Source: Acidimicrobiaceae bacterium | GTDB lineage: Bacteria > Actinomycetota > Acidimicrobiia > Acidimicrobiales > RAAP-2 | Length of the DNA: 7,058 nt | Direction: 5' to 3' | NCBI GenBank assembly: GCA_003152555.1 | Contig: PMAL01000194.1 | Span: 42,718 to 49,775 of the forward strand | In this document: in pieces, positions 1 to 4,744 of the stretch | How the letters are laid out: each line of letters opens with the position of its first letter | Numbering within the stretch: position 1 is the first letter of the stretch | The notes under the pieces: generated by a model | Told to the model about the DNA's origin: nothing | Database searches by the model: none | What the model saw: the letters and a program-made list of their open reading frames with translations, nothing else | Made by a program: the position numbers and the translations under genes

Positions 1-183
1 CTTTGACGAAAGAGCCGTCGTCGAGGCAACGATCGAACTGTTCTTGAGCGTGAGGAAAGTCGTGCCTGGCGCACCGGCCGATACCGGCAGGCCAACAACG
101 GCCAACGTCAAGACGCTGAGGGCCAACGCCAGTGATCCGCCGATGGCCGCACGGCGTGCGCGAAAAGTCAGCGGCGACGTCAT
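1..183 (-). CDS. Secreted or exported protein, N-terminal fragment (runs off left edge)
   Basis: Only the first 61 codons are visible, open to base 1. The reading frame starts MTSPLTFRARRAAIGG and has a classic signal peptide: a basic n-region (R8, R10, R11), a hydrophobic core of about residues 14-32 and a c-region ending PVSA|GAP, with a likely type I signal peptidase site after A36. The mature part begins GAPGTTFLTLKNSS and is rich in Thr and Ser. The protein is therefore exported, but I do not recognise the family and assign no function. The start is uncertain. In-frame ATGs also lie at 219, 240 and 249, with an in-frame TGA just upstream of 249, and none has a strong ribosome binding site. 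I chose 183 because it gives a signal peptide of normal length (36 residues). The gene is separated from the operon upstream by 282 nt and probably has its own promoter. Confidence 0.65.
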   Translation of the reverse strand, partial: MTSPLTFRARRAAIGGSLALALSVLTLAVVGLPVSAGAPGTTFLTLKNSSIVASTTALSSK

Positions 184-276
184 TCGACGCCACGCCGCGA
201 GTAAAAAACCGGTCCCCATTTGGCCCGTGTGCCCTTGCATATTTTTCATGCTTCAATGCTCGTCGGCCAACATCAC

Positions 277-297
277 TGGGCCATCTACCTCGGCCCA
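277..297 (-). repeat. 6-bp inverted repeat in the probable leader of the secreted-protein gene
   Basis: On the minus strand TGGGCC (297-292) and GGCCCA (282-277) pair perfectly around a 9-nt loop, GAGGTAGAT, and a flanking T-G wobble could extend the stem. It lies 28 nt upstream of the earliest possible start (249) and about 94 nt upstream of the preferred start (183). It is not followed by a T-run, so it does not look like an intrinsic terminator. The loop contains a GAGG, but no convincing start codon sits at the right distance. A role as a 5' leader hairpin is inference. Confidence 0.4.
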
Positions 298-382
298 ACA
301 GCGACCCAATTAGCTCGAAATAATCGCTAACGGTGGTCAATCGGTACAGTTCGAATTAACAGGATGCATCACGGCGCAAAGT

Positions 383-395
383 AGCGTTCTACGCT
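383..395 (-). repeat. Small hairpin (AGCGT-AGA-ACGCT), weak terminator candidate
   Basis: On the minus strand a perfect 5-bp stem AGCGT/ACGCT closes a 3-nt loop 71 nt after the HIT stop codon. It is followed by ACTTTG, so the T-run is only three long. This is the nearest thing to a terminator for the operon, but stem and T-tract are both below the usual standard for an intrinsic terminator, so I leave it as an inverted repeat. Confidence 0.3.
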
Positions 396-404
396 GCACG
401 CACG

Positions 405-414
405 CGGCGCGCCG
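405..414. repeat. 10-bp perfect GC palindrome
   Basis: CGGCGCGCCG is a perfect 10-base palindrome located 51 nt past the HIT stop codon. It has no loop and no adjacent T-run. It could be a protein-binding site or chance in GC-rich DNA. Nothing else supports a function. Confidence 0.3.
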
Positions 415-465
415 ATTAGTGATGAGTTTTCCTTCAATCCCAATGTGCAGCTCAGCGCGACGGGA

Positions 466-912
466 TCACTCGCGAGCGGGCCACGCATTCCTAACGTTCT
501 GAGCGATCTCGTCTTGGGCCGCGAAACTGAGCGGCGTTTCTTTCAGGTACGCGAAAATTCTCGGTCCTTGACGTTCGTCAGGAAGGTCACTCATCCGCGG
601 GACAAGATGAAAATGCACGTGGGAAAACCCTTCGGCTTCCGCGAACATCATCACGTACGTCTTTTCGCAGTTTGTGGTTCGTTTGAGCGCCACCGACGCA
701 TCTCGAATCAACCGACCGAGCGCTTCGGCTTCTTCATCCGTCATCTCATCGGGCGAGGAAATATGGCGAAGTGGCACGATCACGAGCCACCCCGGGAGAC
801 TGGAATTAAAAGAATGGGCCACGCGCCACCCGCCATCACAACAGACGTTTTCTCGAATTGGAAGATTCTCCGCGCTTGACTGCGCGCACGAGTAGCAATC
901 GACTTTCGACAT
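466..912 (-). CDS. HIT-family nucleotide hydrolase/transferase
   Basis: This 148-residue protein belongs to the histidine-triad superfamily, whose members cleave nucleoside phosphate bonds such as those in Ap4A or adenylated substrates in the cytoplasm. The signature HVHFH (H98, H100, H102), followed by LVPR, is the active-site triad. The upstream hydrophobic strand GWLVIVPLRH (41-50) is the usual HIT core strand. A CxxC pair at C6/C9 near the N-terminus, possibly with H50, suggests the zinc site found in many HIT proteins; a second pair, C24-C25, is unusual. The exact substrate cannot be told from sequence. I chose the ATG at 912 over the TTG at 918 because TTG is rarer and would leave only about 2 nt between it and the weak AAGAG ribosome binding motif. 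The gene starts 11 nt after the DUF151 stop, so it is the last gene of the operon. Confidence 0.88.
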   Translation of the reverse strand: MSKVDCYSCAQSSAENLPIRENVCCDGGWRVAHSFNSSLPGWLVIVPLRHISSPDEMTDEEAEALGRLIRDASVALKRTTNCEKTYVMMFAEAEGFSHVHFHLVPRMSDLPDERQGPRIFAYLKETPLSFAAQDEIAQNVRNAWPARE

Positions 913-923
913 TGCCAACGCTC

Positions 924-1403
924 TTACTCGTAGAAGCTTTGCAACACTTCTTCGGCGCAGAGAATTGGCGCCGCGACCGGTTGGCGAATCGCGAGGATGA
1001 TGCCGTCGCTAGTTCGACAGTCCAATCGTTCACGTCCGCGCGCCGTCATAAGGTCAAGCTCCGAATAGAACACGCCATTTTCGTGGCGCAGGATGCGCAC
1101 GGCGATGATGTCGGCTTGCAGGTGGGCGATGATCGACGTCGTAAGTTCGTGCGTGCTCGGACGCAGCCCCACCGCACCGATGAGTGCGTTATGCAGTGAC
1201 TGGGCTTCGGCAAGGGCCACGGTGATCGAGACGTTGCGATAGGGCGGGTCCTCTTCCATGAGGTGGATCTGGGGCGACGAATTGCCGAGGTCAAAACGAA
1301 CTGATCCGACCGTCATGACGCGGTAGACAACGTCGTTGTTTCCGTTCGTTTCTTCGCTCGGAGATTCCTCGGCGGTCTCTTCGATCGCGTCACTTTCACT
1401 CAT
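924..1403 (-). CDS. Bifunctional nuclease family protein (BFN/DUF151)
   Basis: This 159-residue protein has the BFN/DUF151 fold seen in Thermotoga TM0160 and in plant bifunctional nucleases. The core spans about residues 26-157. Family hallmarks are the central RPSTHEL segment (81-87; the family often has RPxTHD), a strand ending in FYSELDL, the DCRTSDGIILAIR motif (128-140; the family pattern is D-x-R-x-SDAxALAxR) and the closing PILCAEEVL (146-154). Some family members degrade DNA or RNA, but for most bacterial copies the role is unknown. Residues 1-24 form a disordered-looking acidic tail rich in Glu and Ser, before the conserved domain. There is no C-terminal UVR domain. The ATG at 1403 is backed by a good ribosome binding site that overlaps the rodA stop. 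The family call is firm; nuclease activity is only inferred. Confidence 0.85.
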   Translation of the reverse strand: MSESDAIEETAEESPSEETNGNNDVVYRVMTVGSVRFDLGNSSPQIHLMEEDPPYRNVSITVALAEAQSLHNALIGAVGLRPSTHELTTSIIAHLQADIIAVRILRHENGVFYSELDLMTARGRERLDCRTSDGIILAIRQPVAAPILCAEEVLQSFYE

Positions 1404-1407
1404 CGGT

Positions 1408-1414
1408 CCACCCT
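1408..1414 (-). promoter_or_regulatory. Ribosome binding site for the DUF151 gene, overlapping the rodA stop
   Basis: AGGGTGG reads on the minus strand with 4 nt between it and the ATG at 1403. Its first two bases are the last two of the rodA TAG stop, so a ribosome terminating rodA sits directly on the next gene's entry site. This supports the chosen start and translational coupling. Confidence 0.7.
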
Positions 1415-2552
1415 AATTTCCCGTGCGTCGCGACACCGACAAGACGGCCCCGCCGCCCGCGAAAAAGACCACAGCCGCCGAGCCGCCGTAGCTGAGCAAG
1501 GGTAAGGGAATCCCGGTGACGGGCATGATGCCCATCGTCATGCCGATGTTTTCGAAGCAACTGAAGGCGAAGAAAATGAAGACGCCCAGGCAGATGAGTC
1601 GGCCCATCGTGTCCTTGGCGTTTCGACCGATGACGAACATCCGCCAGGCCACGAAGGCCAGGAGCAGGATCACGAGCGACGTGCCAATGAAGCCCAACTG
1701 CTCTCCGATGGCGGTGAAGATGAAGTCAGTGCGCTGTTCAGGCACGTAGCCGAGCACCGTCTGCATCCCCCGAAAGAGTCCCGAACCGTGAATGCCGCCA
1801 GAGCCAATCGCGCTCTTGGCGTTGTTGACCTCGTAGAGCAACGTCTGGAGTTTCGGATTCTTCGAGTTCGGGTTGATGAACGAGAACAAGCGGTTGATTT
1901 GGTACCTATGCAGCAGGTCAAAATAGACGGCCGAAACCGCACCAATAGAGCCCACCACCGCCAGCAGCGTCATGAACCGAGGCGGCACACCGGCGACCAC
2001 CAAGATTGCCGACACCGTGATGACGATGATGATGGCGGTGCCGAGGTCGGGCTGGGCGGCAATCATGAGCAGTGGCGTGCCACCCATGAGCAACAGTCGA
2101 AAGACGTCGTACATGGTGAGGCCTTCCGGCCGCCGTTGGCAGTACGTGGCGACCGCCAGGATGATGAAGAGCACGGTGAACTCGCTCGGTTGAATCTGAA
2201 TGAAGCCCAGGCTGTACCAGCGTTGCGCGCCGAGCGCAGTCTGGCCTACAAGGAAGACGCCGGCGAGTCCGAGCAGACCGCACACGTACAGCGGGGTCGC
2301 GGCGCTTTCGAAACGTCGGTAGTCCATGTGGGCAATCACGAACATGATCACGATGCCAATAATTACGAACAGCAGTTGTCGCTCGAAGTAGTAGTGAGGA
2401 TTGTCCCCCGCGTTCAACATCAGCTGACGCGTTGCGCTGTAGATCATGACGACGCCGAACAGACCCAGTGTGATGAGGCCAACCGCGAGACCCAGATCAA
2501 TCGACGTTCGTGCGCGAACGCGCGTCGAGAACGCGGCCAGCGTATCGCTCAC
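1413..2552 (-). CDS. rodA: RodA-type SEDS peptidoglycan glycosyltransferase
   Basis: This 379-residue polytopic membrane protein belongs to the SEDS family (RodA/FtsW/SpoVE), which polymerises lipid II into glycan strands at the cytoplasmic membrane, normally with a class B penicillin-binding protein. Its length and about ten hydrophobic segments fit RodA. Landmarks are QPSEF (121-125), QPDLGTA (167-173), VPEQRTDFIF (270-279) with D276 matching the essential aspartate of the large extracytoplasmic loop, and GIPLPLLSYGGS (347-358) near the C-terminus. One oddity is V127 where QPSExxK of most SEDS proteins has lysine. The start is a GTG whose GTGA overlaps the aroE TGA stop, with GAAGGTG 5 nt upstream. 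No PBP2 or mre gene is visible nearby. I call RodA rather than FtsW on the motif style; an FtsW paralogue is less likely but not excluded. Confidence 0.9.
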   Translation of the reverse strand: MSDTLAAFSTRVRARTSIDLGLAVGLITLGLFGVVMIYSATRQLMLNAGDNPHYYFERQLLFVIIGIVIMFVIAHMDYRRFESAATPLYVCGLLGLAGVFLVGQTALGAQRWYSLGFIQIQPSEFTVLFIILAVATYCQRRPEGLTMYDVFRLLLMGGTPLLMIAAQPDLGTAIIIVITVSAILVVAGVPPRFMTLLAVVGSIGAVSAVYFDLLHRYQINRLFSFINPNSKNPKLQTLLYEVNNAKSAIGSGGIHGSGLFRGMQTVLGYVPEQRTDFIFTAIGEQLGFIGTSLVILLLAFVAWRMFVIGRNAKDTMGRLICLGVFIFFAFSCFENIGMTMGIMPVTGIPLPLLSYGGSAAVVFFAGGGAVLSVSRRTGN

Positions 2553-3331
2553 AAAAGCACCTTCAGTAGTTCTCCACCGTCAATGGTCACGTCCCACCAC
2601 CACGTCATCTGGAGGGCGGCTTGATAGGCCAGCATTCCCAGTCCGTTCCTTGTGCGACATCCTGCATCTTCATACAGGCTACGCCACGGCGTCATCGTTG
2701 GATCGTAGGCAATATCAATGGCAATTGATGTTGCCGTGACGCCACCGAGCACGGACGATGACGGTGCACGCGAGATAGCGGGCGTGGTATTGACAATGAG
2801 GTCGACGTGCCCGTGGCCCTCGAAATGATCGTGCACGTTGTCGTAGCGACTTGTCAGTGAATCCACGTTCGCGAGCGACCGACCAAGCACTGTCACCGAG
2901 GCAACTCCCGCGTGCACCAGTGCGTCGACAATGGCGTGCGCCGCTCCCCCGGCGCCGATCACGACCACTCGGGTGTCAACGAGTGCGACCGAAAGTTCCG
3001 TCTCCACGGCGTTGACAAAGCCAAGTCCGTCGGTATTGGCGCCGTGCACTTCGCCGTCACGGGCGAGCAGTGAGTTGACGACGCCGGTGCGTTGGGCCAC
3101 GTCGTCGAGCGAGTCGCACTGTTGCACTGCCGCCATTTTGAGCGGCATCGTCACCGAGAGTGCGTCGAATTGGCCACCCATCAGCGAGCGAAGCTGCGAC
3201 GCATCATTCTCGCGAAGTTCGAATCGCTCCGACGTGCCCTCAAGGCCCGCGAGGGCTAGACCCGCTTCATGTAGTCGGGGCGAGAGCGAATGCGAAATGG
3301 GAAAGCCCACGACACCCAGGCGCCACCTCAT
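2549..3331 (-). CDS. aroE: Shikimate dehydrogenase
   Basis: This 260-residue cytoplasmic enzyme reduces 3-dehydroshikimate to shikimate with NADPH, the fourth step of the shikimate pathway to aromatic amino acids and chorismate. The substrate domain shows GFPISHSLSP (9-18), the catalytic lysine in SVTMPLK (K65), VVN (N86) and the NTDG motif with catalytic D101. The Rossmann domain has the dinucleotide loop GAGGAAH (126-132). The cofactor-phosphate motif reads GRS (150-152) where many AroE proteins have NRT or NRS. NTTP (181-184), DIAYDPTMTP (206-215) and NGLGMLAYQAA (229-239) follow. Three consecutive tryptophans (244-246) lie near the C-terminus. The ATG overlaps the mltG stop as ATGA, with only a weak GGGG stretch upstream, so translation probably depends on coupling. 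All key residues are present and the enzyme should be active. Confidence 0.95.
   Translation of the reverse strand: MRWRLGVVGFPISHSLSPRLHEAGLALAGLEGTSERFELRENDASQLRSLMGGQFDALSVTMPLKMAAVQQCDSLDDVAQRTGVVNSLLARDGEVHGANTDGLGFVNAVETELSVALVDTRVVVIGAGGAAHAIVDALVHAGVASVTVLGRSLANVDSLTSRYDNVHDHFEGHGHVDLIVNTTPAISRAPSSSVLGGVTATSIAIDIAYDPTMTPWRSLYEDAGCRTRNGLGMLAYQAALQMTWWWDVTIDGGELLKVLL
2558..2564 (-). promoter_or_regulatory. Ribosome binding site for rodA within the end of aroE
   Basis: GAAGGTG reads on the minus strand and ends 5 nt before the GTG at 2552. It lies inside the last codons of aroE. It supports the GTG start, since no ATG lies at a better position, and indicates that rodA is translated in coupling with aroE. 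Confidence 0.65.
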
Positions 3332-4338
3332 TCGATACCCCGCGATTCGGCCTTCTTTTCATTCGCCAGTTGTTGCGCGAAGGTCGTGGAAAACGCTTCC
3401 TTCCCGCTCTTGTTGATCACGGTGAAGTAGAGCCACGTGCCCGCCGGCGCGTGCAGCACGGCGTTAATCGAGAACTTTGAGATCGTGCAGATCGGCGTCG
3501 GCGTGAGTCCCAGATTGAGGTACGTGTTGTACGGCTCGGGTGTCTGCAACATGGTCGGGGTCACCGTGCCGCCATCCTTGTGCAAGTAGTACAACACGGT
3601 GGCGTCCATCTGTAGCGGGCCGCCGCGCTGGAGGCGATTAAAGATCACGCGGGCCACTTTGGGCATGTTGCTCGGGTAGTAGCCCTCTTTTTCAACAATC
3701 GACGCCGCGGTAATGAGTTGATAGGCGTTCAGTCCGTTGAGATTGGTCGACGGCGTAAGTCCCAACGCCGCTACCTTGTGGTCGAACCGGGTGGCCATTT
3801 TCTGGGCCAACGCCATTGGAGTCTCGCTCGGGATGAGAAGGTACGTACCGGGACCAATGAGACCCTCTAACGAGCCGTTGGGGTGGAACGCGCTTGATGA
3901 GGCCAACCGAACGGCGTCGCGAACAAAACCTTTCGCGAAAGCGTTTCCCGCATCCGAAGCGATCGAGAGTGCCACTTCATTGAGTGTTAAGCCGGGCAAT
4001 ACCGACACCACTTCAACGTTGGGTCCCTTGGACAAAATCGACGACAGTTCACCGAACGACGAGTTCTGTCGAATTTGGTACGAACCGGCGGTGATGGTCG
4101 GTGCACCAAAGATCATCGTGTCGATGCGATAGGCCAGTGGCGAACCAATCACGCCCTTCGCGTGCATCTCGCTCGCCACCGTTGAGAGTGAGTCACCCTG
4201 GTGCACCGTCACGATGACGGCCCGTCCCTGGCCCGACAGCGGATGGACCTGTAGTCCGAACCACAGTCCCACTACCACTACCAAGACGATCACCACGCCG
4301 ACCGCACGGCCAAGTGGTTTAGTCAGTAGAAAGGCCAT
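3328..4338 (-). CDS. mltG: Endolytic peptidoglycan transglycosylase (MltG/YceG family)
   Basis: This 336-residue membrane-anchored enzyme cleaves nascent glycan strands next to the membrane and is thought to set glycan length or release. A short cytoplasmic tail (1-10) is followed by one transmembrane segment (about 11-30). A LysM-like subdomain starts near VTVHQGDSLSTVA (43-55). The catalytic YceG domain follows, with the active-site motif ASIVEKEG (212-219; the catalytic residue is one of its glutamates), ARVIFNRL (229-236), PLQMDATVLY (241-250) and EPYNTY (268-273). GLTPTPI (277-283) replaces the more usual GLPPxPI. The C-terminus (residues 302-334) has the usual YFTV and AFSTT elements. 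The ATG overlaps the end of ruvX by 20 nt and has no recognisable ribosome binding site, so coupling is likely. Length and domain order are normal for the family. Confidence 0.93.
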   Translation of the reverse strand: MAFLLTKPLGRAVGVVIVLVVVVGLWFGLQVHPLSGQGRAVIVTVHQGDSLSTVASEMHAKGVIGSPLAYRIDTMIFGAPTITAGSYQIRQNSSFGELSSILSKGPNVEVVSVLPGLTLNEVALSIASDAGNAFAKGFVRDAVRLASSSAFHPNGSLEGLIGPGTYLLIPSETPMALAQKMATRFDHKVAALGLTPSTNLNGLNAYQLITAASIVEKEGYYPSNMPKVARVIFNRLQRGGPLQMDATVLYYLHKDGGTVTPTMLQTPEPYNTYLNLGLTPTPICTISKFSINAVLHAPAGTWLYFTVINKSGKEAFSTTFAQQLANEKKAESRGIE

Positions 4339-4735
4339 CTAGATAGTGTTGCAGCATGATGACCGCGGCCGCGCTGTCAATGTGCGCACGCTGTTTGCGC
4401 TCGTTCATGCCCGCTCTGCCCAGAGATCGTTGGGCTTCGACGGTGGTGAGGCGCTCGTCCCATTGGACCACCGTGGCGTGATGAACGCGTTCGCGGATAG
4501 ATCGATACAGTTCGTCCGCTTCTTCGGTGCTTGCGGTTTCGTCGCCGGCGAGCGATATCGGACGACCGACCACGATGAGCACCACCGCCTCTTCTTCGAC
4601 CAGTTGCGAAATTTGGCCCATGAGCGAATCATCGACGTTGAGCGCGGGACGGGGAAAGGCCATCGTCTGATCCGAATCAGTGATCGCAACGCCGCAACGA
4701 CGACTTCCCGGGTCAATACCCAGGATGCGCGCCAC
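4319..4735 (-). CDS. ruvX: RuvX/YqgF-family putative Holliday junction resolvase
   Basis: This 138-residue protein has an RNase H-like fold. The family is linked to 16S rRNA 5' end maturation and to Holliday junction resolution, and its activity differs between species. The motifs are ILGIDPGSRRCGVAI (4-18), holding the first catalytic aspartate (D8), VVGRP on the central strand, DERLTTVEAQRSL in the middle and IDSAAAVIMLQHYLD near the C-terminus with the last catalytic aspartate. The frame is open further upstream into alaS, to a GTG at 4792. I chose the GTG at 4735 because it gives VARILGIDPG at the N-terminus, the usual family start, a length of exactly 138 residues as in E. coli YqgF, and an AGGGA ribosome binding site just upstream. 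The gap to alaS is 7 nt, and the 3' end overlaps mltG by 20 nt. Confidence 0.92.
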   Translation of the reverse strand: MARILGIDPGSRRCGVAITDSDQTMAFPRPALNVDDSLMGQISQLVEEEAVVLIVVGRPISLAGDETASTEEADELYRSIRERVHHATVVQWDERLTTVEAQRSLGRAGMNERKQRAHIDSAAAVIMLQHYLDGLSTD

Positions 4736-4739
4736 GAAA

Positions 4740-4744
4740 TCCCT
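4740..4744 (-). promoter_or_regulatory. Ribosome binding site for ruvX, overlapping the alaS stop
   Basis: AGGGA reads on the minus strand 4 nt before the GTG at 4735, and its first two bases belong to the alaS TAG stop codon. It decides between this start and the GTG at 4792 inside alaS. Confidence 0.55.

Larger units (their letters stand above)
184..465. other. Intergenic region between HIT gene and secreted-protein gene
   Basis: This 282-nt stretch is the only sizeable non-coding part of the window. It lies downstream of the operon's last gene and upstream of the secreted-protein gene, so it should hold the operon terminator and a minus-strand promoter. The AT-richest part is about 300-360. 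A TTGACC hexamer reads on the minus strand at 340-335 and resembles a -35 element, but the best -10-like hexamer (GCTAAT, 314-309) is 20 nt away, which is too far for a confident sigma-70-type call. I see no strong GC stem followed by a long T-run. Three inverted repeats are listed separately. No tRNA or known riboswitch was recognised, and the short reading frames here have no supporting ribosome binding sites. Confidence 0.6.

Noticed and set aside
247..290. Tiny upstream open frames (ATG GCC CAG TGA and MLADEH) in the leader of the secreted-protein gene
   Set aside because: The GAGG motif is 3 nt from the first ATG, which is too close, and about 11 nt from the second start. Neither frame has any further support.
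339..354. A possible LexA/SOS box around GTTCGA (349-354)
   Set aside because: Actinobacterial boxes resemble TCGAAC-N4-GTTCGA. Only the right half matches here; the left half (AATCGG) does not.
331..370. A 10-codon open frame (MHPVNSNCTD) on the minus strand in the intergenic region, considered as a leader peptide
   Set aside because: It has no ribosome binding site, no run of regulatory codons and no attenuator-like hairpin pair. It is what chance would give.
1788..2624. A 278-codon plus-strand open frame opposite rodA
   Set aside because: It lies wholly antisense to a well-supported rodA and the start of aroE. Its product is full of His, Arg, Asp and Glu with no recognisable domain, as expected for a mirror frame of a membrane-protein gene in GC-rich DNA.
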